From NCBI GenBank assembly GCA_034002905.1, contig JAVEZQ010000003.1, forward strand, positions 124,001 to 188,000: DNA of 64,000 nucleotides. Direction: 5' to 3'. Positions 9,606 to 17,930 of this stretch are shown here, piece by piece (position 1 is the stretch's first letter; each line of letters begins with the position of its first letter). This DNA is from UBA8914 sp034002905. GTDB taxonomy: Bacteria; Pseudomonadota; Alphaproteobacteria; UBA9219. The notes below the pieces were generated by a model that saw nothing but the letters and a program-made list of their open reading frames with translations, had not been told where the DNA came from and ran no database searches. A program made the position numbers and the translations under genes.

Positions 9606-10277
9606 TTAAGCGTTATACGTCATAACAAGTTGGGGTAAAAGCGACATATCATCAAAAACGACGTCCGGTTTAGCGCCTTGCACGCGCGTACGCCAAGCGG
9701 GGGTTATGTGGCTTGCCCCCAGAAAGGCAAAAACGCGCATCCCCGCTGCCCTCGCCGCCTGAACACCATGAACACTATCTTCGATCACGAGACATCGCGC
9801 CGGACTGACATCATGTTTTTCAGCGGCATAAAGGAAGATATCCGGTGCCGGCTTTCCCTTTGGAACGTCATAAGAACAATAGATAACATCTTCAAAAGAA
9901 GGATAAAGACCCACTTTTTTGAGCGCGTGCGTATTGCGCTCTACCGTACTGCCCGAAGCGATGCATTTATCAATGGCCGACAATTTTGCGACAGCTTTCG
10001 CAACGCCGTTTATTTCTTTTAGCTCTTCGGTGAAAGACCGCATGACTTCCTGCCGAAAACCGGACATATCAAAGCTCGCAAAGGGCCGTCCACTCTCGAC
10101 CTCAACGATCGGGCCAATCGCGTCAAAACCACGCCCAGCAAAGCGGTCGATAAAGTCCGTTGTCGAAATAGGGTATCCCCATGCCGTCAAGTAACGGGCT
10201 GCGATCGAGCAGGACAAAATCTCGCTATCAACCAAACAGCCGTCACAATCCCAAATAATCAGGTCAAAGGACAACAA
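9606..10277 (-). CDS. HAD-superfamily phosphatase (beta-phosphoglucomutase/phosphoglycolate phosphatase type)
   Basis: This is a 223 aa haloacid-dehalogenase-like hydrolase. Motif I reads WDCDGCLVDSE (nucleophile Asp10, general acid Asp12), followed by a helical cap, motif II in CIASGST, motif III around KGKPAPDIFLYA and motif IV as VIEDSVHGVQAARAAGM. In the usual DxDGT the last residue is Thr; here it is Cys, and the general acid is retained. The start is a TTG (9 nt after the ssb stop), so it is likely translated from the ssb transcript. The substrate is unknown. Confidence 0.88.
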   Translation of the reverse strand: MLSFDLIIWDCDGCLVDSEILSCSIAARYLTAWGYPISTTDFIDRFAGRGFDAIGPIVEVESGRPFASFDMSGFRQEVMRSFTEELKEINGVAKAVAKLSAIDKCIASGSTVERNTHALKKVGLYPSFEDVIYCSYDVPKGKPAPDIFLYAAEKHDVSPARCLVIEDSVHGVQAARAAGMRVFAFLGASHITPAWRTRVQGAKPDVVFDDMSLLPQLVMTYNA

Positions 10278-10286
10278 AGCACCCGA

Positions 10287-10754
10287 TCAGAACGGGATGT
10301 CGTCATCAAGGTCGGGCAGGCTCGACGAAGACGAACCGCCGCCAAAGCCAGACTGATCCATCACGGGTTCGTCACTACCAAAGCTGCTGCCAGACCCACC
10401 GCTCTTACCATCCAGCATGGTCAGTTCGCCACGATAGGGGCGCAGTACAACTTCAGTTGTATAGCGATCCTGCCCATCCTGCCCCGTCCATTTACGGGTT
10501 TCAAGCTGCCCTTCGATGTAAACCTTCGCACCTTTTTTCAGATACCGTTCGCAAATCGTGACGAGATTGTCATTCATCACCGATACGCGATGCCATTCGG
10601 TCTTGTCCTTGCGCTCGCCCGTGTTTTTGTCTTTCCAGCTTTCGGATGTCGCGACAGGAAAGCTAGCCACGCGCCCGCCATTTTGGAACGACCGCACTTC
10701 GGGATCTTTACCCAAATTGCCGACAAGAATAACTTTATTGACGCTTCCAGCCAT
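10287..10754 (-). CDS. ssb: Single-stranded DNA-binding protein
   Basis: SSB coats single-stranded DNA during replication, recombination and repair. The 155 aa protein has the OB fold (KVILVGNLGKDPEVR, FPVATSESWKDKNTGERKDKTEWH in two blocks, and VYIEGQLETRKW), a Gly/Ser-rich linker and the conserved acidic tip DLDDDIPF used to dock partner proteins. The ATG lies at 10752-10754. It is divergent from uvrA across about 230 nt, the classic arrangement in which SOS signals may control both genes. The HAD phosphatase follows directly. Confidence 0.98.
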   Translation of the reverse strand: MAGSVNKVILVGNLGKDPEVRSFQNGGRVASFPVATSESWKDKNTGERKDKTEWHRVSVMNDNLVTICERYLKKGAKVYIEGQLETRKWTGQDGQDRYTTEVVLRPYRGELTMLDGKSGGSGSSFGSDEPVMDQSGFGGGSSSSSLPDLDDDIPF

Positions 10755-10932
10755 AGCTCACCTTTTCTCGTTTCGTCTGTGTTATAAGGGGGTTACACCC
10801 CTTTCTTTGATTACCAGATCAAAGAGCTGCGGCGCAAGAGCCCCCGCACCTTAGCGACGGTTTATCCCCAACTCTTTGCGGCCCTTCGACTCACGCAGAC
10901 ACAAAGCATAGCAGAAAGAAGGAAAGATGCAT

Positions 10933-10947
10933 GTTCTATTTTCGTTC
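10933..10947 (+). promoter_or_regulatory. LexA (SOS) box, alphaproteobacterial GTTC-N7-GTTC type
   Basis: The sequence GTTC, seven bases, GTTC lies 36 nt before the uvrA start in the uvrA/ssb divergent region. This direct-repeat form is the established LexA operator of Alphaproteobacteria, and uvrA is a standard SOS gene. It is about 180 nt from the ssb start, so control of ssb is less certain. Confidence 0.85.
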
Positions 10948-10983
10948 TTGTCTTTTTTGACGATTCGGCGCATATAACCCCTT

Positions 10984-13812
10984 ATGAGCACGAATAAGGT
11001 CATCCATGTGCGCGGGGCGCGCGAACACAACCTCAAAAACATCGATATCGAGATTCCACAAGGCCAGCTTGTCGTGCTGACGGGCCTCAGCGGCTCAGGT
11101 AAATCCTCCCTCGCGTTCGACACAATCTATGCTGAAGGGCAGCGCCGCTATGTCGAGAGCCTCTCGTCCTACGCGCGCCAGTTTTTGGAGATGATGCAAA
11201 AGCCCGATGTGGACGGCATCGACGGCCTGTCCCCCGCTATTTCCATCGAGCAAAAAACGACCTCGCGCAATCCGCGCTCGACCGTCGGGACAGTGACCGA
11301 GATTTACGATTATATGCGCCTGCTCTTCGCACGGATTGGCATCCCCTATTCCCCCGCGACAGGACTGCCCATCGAGAGCCAGACCGTCTCACAAATGGCC
11401 GACCGGATTCTAGCCCTGCCCGAAGGCACGAAGATCCTTTTGCTCGCCCCCATCGTGCGCGGTCGCAAGGGTGAATATCGCAAAGAATTGGCTGATCTAC
11501 AGAAACAGGGCTTTGTGCGCGTCAAGATCGACGGCACCGTTTATGAAATCGACGACACACCCACTCTCAATAAGAAAATCAAACATGATATTGCCGTCGT
11601 AGTGGATCGCCTTGTCGTGCGCGCCGATCTGGGGCACCGTTTGGCCGACTCGATTGAAACCTGCCTACGCCTTGCCGACGGGCTGTTATTTGTCGAAAAA
11701 GTTGGAAATGATGAGACAATCACATTCTCTTCCAAGTTCGCCTGTCCTGTCAGTGGTTTTACCATCGACGAGATTGAGCCCCGCCTCTTTTCCTTTAACA
11801 GCCCGCATGGCGCATGCCCCGTTTGCGACGGGCTGGGCGAGAAGCTGTCCTTTGACCCCGCACTGGTTGTGCCCGATGAAGATCTTTCGCTTAACGAAGG
11901 CGCTTTGGCCCCATGGAAGACGACCTTCTCCGCTTATTATACCCAGACGCTTTCTTCGCTTGCCAAACATTACAAGCAAAGCATGGATGTACCATGGCAT
12001 AAGCTGAGCAAAGAATTTCAAAAAGCCGTCCTTTACGGAACAGGCGCAACGTCGATCAAGATCGCTTTTGACGATGGCGACCGCGTTTATCAAACGAACA
12101 AGCCATTTGAAGGCGTGATTCCCAATCTGGGACGGCGTTGGCGCGAAACAGAGAGCAACTGGATTCGCGAGGAAATCGCCAAGTTCCAAGCCTCCAACCC
12201 TTGCGAAGCCTGTCACGGCCAACGACTCAAACCCGAAGCGCTCGCCGTCAAGATTGATGGGCTGACGATCAGCGATGTCACCGCTTTTTCGATTGCCGAG
12301 GCTGGTGCGTGGTTTGCCAAGCTAGAAAAGAAACTCAGCAAAAAGCAACAGGATATTGCCGCGCGTATTCTCAAGGAGATCAAGGAGCGGCTTGGCTTTC
12401 TCAACAATGTCGGCCTGTCCTACCTCACCCTTGCGCGAGCGAGCGGCACGCTGTCCGGCGGCGAGAGCCAGCGCATCCGTCTTGCCTCGCAAATCGGCTC
12501 TGGCCTGACGGGCGTTCTTTATGTGCTGGACGAACCTTCCATCGGCTTACACCAACGCGATAATGACCAGCTACTCGCCACGCTCAAGCATTTGCGCGAT
12601 ATCGGCAACAGCGTTCTTGTCGTCGAACATGATGAGGATGCCATTCGTACGGCCGACTATCTGATTGATATGGGGCCCGGCGCAGGTGTGCATGGGGGAC
12701 GCGTTGTTGCTGCGGGCACACCTAAAGATGTTTTGAAATGCAAGGAAAGTATCACCGCCGCTTATCTGACAGGCCGCAAAAAGATCGACGTGCCCACGAC
12801 GCGTCGCAAAGGGCATAAGGGCAAGTGGATCGAGATCATCGATGCCCATGAAAACAACCTGAAAAACGTCACGGCCACGTTTCCGCTCGGCACGCTGACC
12901 TGCGTCACCGGCGTATCAGGCAGCGGGAAGTCTACGCTCGTTCTTGAAACGCTCTATAAGGGGCTGGCTCGTAAAATCAACAAAGCCCGGGAAATCCCCG
13001 GCGCGCACAAAGACATCAAAGGCATCGAGCATATCGACAAGATCGTGGATATCGACCAATCCCCGATCGGCCGCACGCCACGCTCGAACCCTGCAACCTA
13101 TACCGGTGCCTTTACCCCTATCCGCGACTGGTTTGCCGGTTTACCCGAAGCCAAGGCGCGAGGCTATAAGGCCGGACGCTTTTCCTTTAACGTCAAGGGC
13201 GGACGCTGCGAAGCATGCGAAGGCGATGGCGTCACCAAGATCGAGATGCATTTTCTGCCCGATGTCTATGTCACCTGCGACGTCTGTCATGGCAAACGCT
13301 ATAACCGCGAGACGCTGGAAGTCACCTACCGCGACAAATCCATCGCCGACATTTTGGAGATGACTGTCGAGGAAGGGGCTGAATTCTTTGCTGCCGTTCC
13401 CTCTATCCGCGACAAGATGCAGACGCTGGAGCGCGTCGGCCTTGGCTATATCAAGATCGGGCAATCAGCCACAACCCTGTCCGGCGGTGAAGCCCAACGT
13501 ATCAAGCTGGCCAAAGAACTCTCTCGCCGCGCAACGGGCAAGACACTCTATATTCTCGATGAACCAACAACAGGCCTTCACTTCGAGGATGTGCGCAAGC
13601 TGCTGGAGGTGCTGCACGCCCTTGTCGATCAGGGCAACACGATCATTGTGATCGAGCATAATCTGGAAGTTATCAAGACGGCCGATTATATCCTCGACCT
13701 CGGCCCCGAAGGCGGCGATGGGGGCGGTCGCATCATCGCCCAAGGTACGCCCGAAGACGTCGTCAAGTTCAAAGGAAGTTATACGGGCCGATATCTGAAG
13801 AATTACGTTTGA
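10984..13812 (+). CDS. uvrA: Excinuclease ABC subunit A
   Basis: UvrA is the damage-recognition ATPase of nucleotide excision repair. The 942 aa protein has two ABC modules. The first Walker A is GLSGSGKSS (residues ~34-42) with signature LSGGESQRI and Walker B VLYVLDEPS; the second Walker A is GVSGSGKST (~642-650) with LSGGEAQRI and LYILDEPTTG. Zinc-binding Cys pairs are visible in CPVCDGLG, CEACHGQ, and CEACEGDG...CDVCHGKR. It starts at ATG 10984, 36 nt after a LexA box, so it should be SOS-inducible. It is monocistronic: the next gene is convergent. Confidence 0.99.
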   Translation: MSTNKVIHVRGAREHNLKNIDIEIPQGQLVVLTGLSGSGKSSLAFDTIYAEGQRRYVESLSSYARQFLEMMQKPDVDGIDGLSPAISIEQKTTSRNPRSTVGTVTEIYDYMRLLFARIGIPYSPATGLPIESQTVSQMADRILALPEGTKILLLAPIVRGRKGEYRKELADLQKQGFVRVKIDGTVYEIDDTPTLNKKIKHDIAVVVDRLVVRADLGHRLADSIETCLRLADGLLFVEKVGNDETITFSSKFACPVSGFTIDEIEPRLFSFNSPHGACPVCDGLGEKLSFDPALVVPDEDLSLNEGALAPWKTTFSAYYTQTLSSLAKHYKQSMDVPWHKLSKEFQKAVLYGTGATSIKIAFDDGDRVYQTNKPFEGVIPNLGRRWRETESNWIREEIAKFQASNPCEACHGQRLKPEALAVKIDGLTISDVTAFSIAEAGAWFAKLEKKLSKKQQDIAARILKEIKERLGFLNNVGLSYLTLARASGTLSGGESQRIRLASQIGSGLTGVLYVLDEPSIGLHQRDNDQLLATLKHLRDIGNSVLVVEHDEDAIRTADYLIDMGPGAGVHGGRVVAAGTPKDVLKCKESITAAYLTGRKKIDVPTTRRKGHKGKWIEIIDAHENNLKNVTATFPLGTLTCVTGVSGSGKSTLVLETLYKGLARKINKAREIPGAHKDIKGIEHIDKIVDIDQSPIGRTPRSNPATYTGAFTPIRDWFAGLPEAKARGYKAGRFSFNVKGGRCEACEGDGVTKIEMHFLPDVYVTCDVCHGKRYNRETLEVTYRDKSIADILEMTVEEGAEFFAAVPSIRDKMQTLERVGLGYIKIGQSATTLSGGEAQRIKLAKELSRRATGKTLYILDEPTTGLHFEDVRKLLEVLHALVDQGNTIIVIEHNLEVIKTADYILDLGPEGGDGGGRIIAQGTPEDVVKFKGSYTGRYLKNYV

Positions 13813-13842
13813 TTTTATAAAGATGTGTGAGTCTTCGCAAAG

Positions 13843-13872
13843 AAAAACCCCCGCCTATATAAAAGCGGGGGG
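13843..13872 (-). terminator. Terminator between uvrA and the unknown gene at 13.9 kb
   Basis: CCCCCGC and GCGGGGG pair around a 10-nt loop. On the minus strand the hairpin is followed by five T residues, which fits termination of the 13899-14129 gene. The same stem may slow uvrA read-through. Confidence 0.75.
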
Positions 13873-13898
13873 CCGTAGTAACTCAATAATATCTATTC

Positions 13899-14129
13899 CT
13901 ACCGGATACACTTGGGGGGACGAATCGCGGCGACATCGACTTCGCCAGGTCGATGGGGTGCCCCAACGAAAATCCAGCCCTGCCCTTCGATAAAAGTCCG
14001 GCCATATTCATCTACTGTTGATTCAGATCTTCTCACCGCATTACGAGGAAACTGTGTGTATTTCCCATCGACAGCTGAAGCTAATGGCGTATCATATTTT
14101 CCTCTTACTGCCTCCATCTTGATAACCAT
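13899..14129 (-). CDS. Small protein of unknown function
   Basis: This 76 aa protein is not recognised. It is basic, with no membrane segment and no cysteine pairs; it ends PPKCIR. I place the start at the ATG at 14127-14129 (MVIKMEAV) because a strong GGGAGAGGG site lies four bases ahead. The site plus a strong terminator 27 nt after the stop argue that it is real. A plus-strand frame over the same bases (13912-14244) has neither. The surrounding DNA is AT-rich compared with uvrA. The function cannot be inferred. Confidence 0.6.
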   Translation of the reverse strand: MVIKMEAVRGKYDTPLASAVDGKYTQFPRNAVRRSESTVDEYGRTFIEGQGWIFVGAPHRPGEVDVAAIRPPKCIR

Positions 14130-14324
14130 TTTTCCCTCTCCCAAAGTTCAAATGTGTTTCGATGGAATTATTGGATATAACGCTTACATTACTTACACAA
14201 TACTTTCAGGAAAAAATTTTGACCTAGTATTATTTTCAAGCTAGACTACAATTGTCATGCTGTCCACTGAATGATCCCTCTCCCACGCGATCATCGGATA
14301 ATTACTGAACAAACGCACAGGCTC

Positions 14325-14990
14325 TCACCCCCTTTGGGGCTTGGGAATGTTTCTGTTATGCCAACCCGCAAGATAGGTATCGGTTCGTTCCGGCGACGCT
14401 GGCCCGTTACGTCGGCGGGTGCATCCCGTATCGGCTAATCCCCCAAATCGGGCAAAGATTGTTTGTACATAAGGCTTACCCGGCGCGGCGGGTGCACCAC
14501 CAATCTGGCGCAGTCTTGATATACGCTTCATTTCCTGAACAAGCGTCGCGAATGTCATTCGATGCAACTGTCTGGACCTCGGCAAAGGCGCAAGACCAAA
14601 AATTTCTGGCAAATCAGGCGCCGCGATTACCTCCCATTGGCGGCAAGGGGCAATATCTCTTTCCCCATAGGCATCTGACCGAATACGACATGTGGCGTAA
14701 TACTCAACCAGAAAAGTTATGTTTTGAAGAGATTTTTGCCCCACGTCCCTTGCACCAAAAGACCTGAAGGCGCGGGTATAAATACGCAAAGCGCGCCCAT
14801 TACCAAAATCAACAAAAGCAAACCGGACTTGCTTCCCCCGTTTTGTCCGATAAGGATGCGGGAAAACCGTTCTAATTAATTCTTTTGTCGCCACCACTTC
14901 ATCCGTGCCGGAGACAGAACCACATTGCTGCCTCTTTTTCATATAACCAACTTTCTTATTAACCAAAATCCCTTGTAACGTGCACACCAT
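14325..14990 (-). CDS. Protein of unknown function, Arg-rich
   Basis: This 221 aa protein is not recognised. It is rich in Arg and Pro, has scattered single cysteines and shows no signal peptide or membrane helix. The ATG at 14988-14990 follows AGGTGGGGG; a later ATG (14942, MKKRQQ) is possible. It lies alone on the minus strand, divergent from the zinc-finger membrane protein at 15.36 kb. A TTGACA element about 100 nt upstream could be its promoter. Coding status is supported by length, ribosome site and lack of a competing frame, but I see no homologue. Confidence 0.55.
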   Translation of the reverse strand: MVCTLQGILVNKKVGYMKKRQQCGSVSGTDEVVATKELIRTVFPHPYRTKRGKQVRFAFVDFGNGRALRIYTRAFRSFGARDVGQKSLQNITFLVEYYATCRIRSDAYGERDIAPCRQWEVIAAPDLPEIFGLAPLPRSRQLHRMTFATLVQEMKRISRLRQIGGAPAAPGKPYVQTIFARFGGLADTGCTRRRNGPASPERTDTYLAGWHNRNIPKPQRG

Positions 14991-15063
14991 AGCCCCCACC
15001 TATTAGTTGCACAACGCCTCCACCTTAACGCCCTCAAATCACAGGGAAAAATATATAACATTG

Positions 15064-15093
15064 CGCATACGGAAGGTTAATCTAGGCTGTCAA
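15064..15093 (-). promoter_or_regulatory. Possible sigma-70-type promoter for the 14.3-15.0 kb gene
   Basis: On the minus strand TTGACA (15088-15093) is followed after 18 nt by TATGCG (15064-15069). The -35 is perfect and the -10 weak. Predicted initiation is near 15057, about 65 nt before the gene at 14325-14990. Confidence 0.4.
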
Positions 15094-15170
15094 CTTATGC
15101 CGCCTTTAAAGTTTACTTTTGCAGACACGGTTTACGTTCGTACCCGCCTATCCCAAGAGCGGGGTTAAAC

Positions 15171-15232
15171 GCAGGGTTTCGCAAAACATCCTCTCCTCCC
15201 TCTACCATCTTGGAAATAAAGAGAAACCCTGC
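15171..15232. repeat. Spaced inverted repeat
   Basis: GCAGGGTTTC at 15171-15180 is repeated in perfect inversion as GAAACCCTGC at 15223-15232, with 42 nt between. It lies about 130-190 nt before the gene at 15364. It could be a protein-binding pair or an RNA stem in the leader. No transposase is near. Confidence 0.5.
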
Positions 15233-15363
15233 AGCAAACTGACGGAAGAGCCCACATTCGCCCACTTTCTGATCCTTGTAAGGATTCCTCTTATTTTTCT
15301 AACGCGGTTTTTCTTGCATTCCCTTAGCTACTCCCCGTAAATTCACACGATAGATCCAGTGTT

Positions 15364-16914
15364 TTGAAAGAAACCGCCGTGCCAGTTGCCGACCCCCTTA
15401 CACAAAAAGCCCTTCTGCGCTTACGTTCACTCGCCGAAGGGAACGAAGTGCCCCCCGATTTCATCACACTGATCGAGACCCAAGAGTCCACCTACACAAT
15501 CCAAGGCTTCATCTCTCTCAAACCTGCCCTGACACTTAAGTCCCGTGATGTCGCCGGACGAATTAAAGCCAAAGGACCAAAACTGCTTGGCTCCTTCTCG
15601 GAACTCGCGCAGGAAGTCGAAACCCTTAAAAAAGAAATGGAAGAGGGATCTAGCTGGCTTGACAGCGCAATAAAAGAGCTTGAAAAGACACCGGGACACG
15701 GTTGGGGGCATGACGATGCCCATCTAGCTTGGAACGACAAGAAAACAGTATTGACCGCTACAGAACCGTGTCCTTCCTGTAATGGTGTGGCCACGCATCC
15801 TTGTCCCCATTGTCATGGCCTTGGGACAAGCTTATGTGACTTTTGTCAATCACGGGGACAAGAAATTTGCCAACACTGCGGCGGGCGCGGCCATGACCCC
15901 AACGACCCCAATCTTAAATGCTCCTATTGTAACGGTATGGGTTCTCTTCTTTGCCGTCATTGCAATGGAACACGACAGATGCCCTGCCCCAACTGTCATG
16001 GCAAAGGGCATGTTCCGTGTAAAAATTGCCGCGGAACCGGATTTTTCAGCCGTGAAGTCATTGTTGAAAGCGGGGCCAACCTAACCTTCTCTCTTGGCCC
16101 AACGTCCTCTTTGCCTAGCGGCCTTTTACGCAGTCTTTCTCGCATCGGCGAGGCCAACCTCTACAAAGGACATGCCGACATCACCCTGCTTCCCAACGAT
16201 CCCGAGGCAACAAAAGAACAAAAGTGCCGTCTAACACTTGAAGCCAAAATTCCTTATGCCGACATCAAGGTCCGTTTTGGATCAAAGGTCGCCATGATCT
16301 CTTGTTTCGGCAAAAGCTCAAAGCTTTCGAATGTCCCTCCCTTTCTTGATACAGCCCTGTCGACAGCGCGCAGCTATCTCGTGAAGGCCGCCAAAAGCGA
16401 CTTTCCGGTGAGCGAAGCGCTTGGCCCACGCCTGATGCAAGATGCGCTCAAGCTCCAATTAACTGGAAAGAAGCACCCCAACCACCTTCGCCGCCTTTAT
16501 CCCGTTGGATTAAGCGAAAAGGTTGCCCAAGAAATCATGCGACACATGTCGCTCTCCCTCAAACGCGAAACCATGCGCACGAGGTCCTTTGTCGCAGCAA
16601 TATGTACAGGAATTTTCTGCGCCCTGTCGGCGGGTTACTTTTTCTCGCCCCTTCTCTCATGGGCGGCTTCATATCTGGAACCAAGCGTTTTATTTGCTAT
16701 CGAGTTCTTCATGCTTATGGGCATGTTGGTGGTTACTTGGCTCGCCTTACTATATTTCGCCCAAAATCGCCTTAGAAAACAATTCCCAAACTTGAAAGTC
16801 AAAGTGTCACCAAACCCCGGAAAACGGGGAATGATTGCCTTGGGAACCATTTCACTTGTCTTTACAGTTATGGCGATTTATGTCCATAACTCATCTGCCT
16901 TGCCAACTTTATAA
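15364..16914 (+). CDS. DnaJ-type zinc-finger membrane protein lacking a J domain
   Basis: This is a 516 aa protein. Residues 136-222 contain eight CxxC pairs (136, 147, 158, 169, 186, 197, 208 and 219), several as CxxCxGxG, the repeat of the DnaJ central zinc finger; DnaJ itself has four. There is no HPD-containing J domain. The first ~130 residues include a likely coiled segment (LKKEMEEGSSWLDSAIKELEK, split around residues 88-108). The C-terminal ~120 residues hold three hydrophobic segments (~405-428, ~434-458, ~486-506), so the zinc domain is probably tethered to the membrane. The start may be TTG 15364 or GTG 15379; neither has a strong site. It ends 3 nt before the DUF535 gene and is surely co-transcribed with it. 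The role is unknown; a chaperone-like or redox-sensing function is only a guess. Confidence 0.75.
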   Translation: MKETAVPVADPLTQKALLRLRSLAEGNEVPPDFITLIETQESTYTIQGFISLKPALTLKSRDVAGRIKAKGPKLLGSFSELAQEVETLKKEMEEGSSWLDSAIKELEKTPGHGWGHDDAHLAWNDKKTVLTATEPCPSCNGVATHPCPHCHGLGTSLCDFCQSRGQEICQHCGGRGHDPNDPNLKCSYCNGMGSLLCRHCNGTRQMPCPNCHGKGHVPCKNCRGTGFFSREVIVESGANLTFSLGPTSSLPSGLLRSLSRIGEANLYKGHADITLLPNDPEATKEQKCRLTLEAKIPYADIKVRFGSKVAMISCFGKSSKLSNVPPFLDTALSTARSYLVKAAKSDFPVSEALGPRLMQDALKLQLTGKKHPNHLRRLYPVGLSEKVAQEIMRHMSLSLKRETMRTRSFVAAICTGIFCALSAGYFFSPLLSWAASYLEPSVLFAIEFFMLMGMLVVTWLALLYFAQNRLRKQFPNLKVKVSPNPGKRGMIALGTISLVFTVMAIYVHNSSALPTL

Positions 16915-16917
16915 AAA

Positions 16918-17885
16918 ATGTTTGAGACGCTAGGTCTAGTATGCCGCTATGGGCGGTTAATTTATCTTCATACGCAAGATCCTATGCGCTGGGCTCGCTT
17001 CTGCCTGCGCAGCGCTTGGAAGTTCCATCCCTCTTTAACATGGCTTCGCTATATCGAAAGCACACCTTTCCTTGCCCAAGCCCCCGAAAACATACGCCGC
17101 GTCTTGGCCGACAAAATACATCGGCCTTTCGCACGCTGTCACCTGACGACAACGCAACGGGTTAATGCGCTGATCACGCACTACGATATTCTTGCCGACC
17201 TTTTCCCTCAGCCCCTCCTTGAAAGAATTGTTGAAGGACGAAGGGTTCACATCGCAACGCTTGCCGGACAACACAGCGATGAAACCTATACGATTACCCT
17301 AAGCCGCGAGATGCTCTCGCAACATCAAGGTGAGCTGACCTTCTTGATGCTTGATGTCCAATCTGAAGTGCCTCTTGCACGTCTTGTAGTCAATCTCTGC
17401 CGTAACGCCGATGGCACCATCCAGCTTGTCTTTAATGGCATGCAAGGCCCCGGTCCCGAATATAAGAAACGGATTGTCGAAGTCACACGGAATCTGGATG
17501 GTCTCCGCCCCAAACGTGCCGTTGTTGAGGTGGCAACAGCCTTTGCCGAAGCGATTGGGGCCCACAGCATTGTAGCCATAGGCAAAAAAACCACGTATCC
17601 CAGAGCAAGGCAAAATGGCAACGTCGCAACCGCACGGATTATGATAGTTATTGGGAAGAGTTTGAGGTCACTCCCCTTGCCAACGGGGATTACCTGTTTC
17701 CATCGAAAATTGAGCGACGCAAACCAGAAGACATCCCTTCCAAAAAGCGCAACCCCGCGATCAGTCGTTACGCCCTTCTGGACGCACTCCATCACGAAAC
17801 GGTCAAGACCTTCGTTTCTTTGAGAAACAAGAACGTCGCCTCTATTTTGCCGATGGACACCTTGACGATACAAAAAAGCGCCTGA
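16918..17885 (+). CDS. VirK/YbjX-family (DUF535) protein with an apparent frameshift
   Basis: In the first frame the ORF runs 16918-17823 (301 aa), but its last ~80 residues look random. From position 17584 on, the -1 frame instead encodes KNHVSQSKAKWQRRNRTDYD, then SYWEEFEVTPLANGDYLFPS and IPSKKRNPAISRYALLDAL, ending at TGA 17883-17885. These are the conserved C-terminal features I know from DUF535 proteins. The switch point is a run of seven A (17584-17590). Reading it as eight gives one continuous protein of 322 aa. So this is a sequencing indel, a recent pseudogene, or frameshifting/slippage at an A7 slippery run. DUF535 proteins include VirK and YbjX; their biochemistry is not established. 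It starts 3 nt after the zinc-finger gene, and its stop lies inside a terminator hairpin. Confidence 0.75.
17584..17590 (+). other. A7 slippery run at the DUF535 frame switch
   Basis: Seven consecutive A follow GGC in frame as GGC-AAA-AAA-ACC. A -1 slip would give the next codon AAC and enter the conserved downstream frame. An A-run of this kind is a known substrate for ribosomal -1 slippage or polymerase slippage, and is also a common place for sequencing indels. Confidence 0.6.
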
Positions 17886-17906
17886 GAAAACTCAGGCGCT
17901 TTTTTT
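17872..17906. terminator. Bidirectional terminator between DUF535 gene and atpA
   Basis: GCGCCTGAG and CTCAGGCGC pair around AAAA, with six A before and seven T after. It therefore works on both strands. It ends the plus-strand pair from 15.36 kb and, on minus, terminates atpH-atpA 25 nt past the atpA stop. Confidence 0.92.
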
Positions 17907-17930
17907 ATAAATCATCTTTATGCCTAGAAC

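Larger units (their letters stand above)
15000..15363. other. Intergenic region, 364 nt
   Basis: It separates two divergent genes. It holds the candidate minus-strand promoter at 15064-15093 and a 10-bp inverted repeat at 15171-15232. A plus frame of 73 codons (15119-15340) has no ribosome site and no family features, so I do not call it a gene. No RNA gene is seen. Confidence 0.6.

Noticed and set aside
13912..14244. A 110-codon plus-strand ORF overlapping the 13.9 kb gene
   Set aside because: The minus frame has a strong ribosome site and a terminator; the plus frame has neither.
15119..15340. A 73-codon plus-strand ORF ahead of the zinc-finger gene
   Set aside because: It has no ribosome site, no family pattern and contains the inverted repeat; treated as non-coding.
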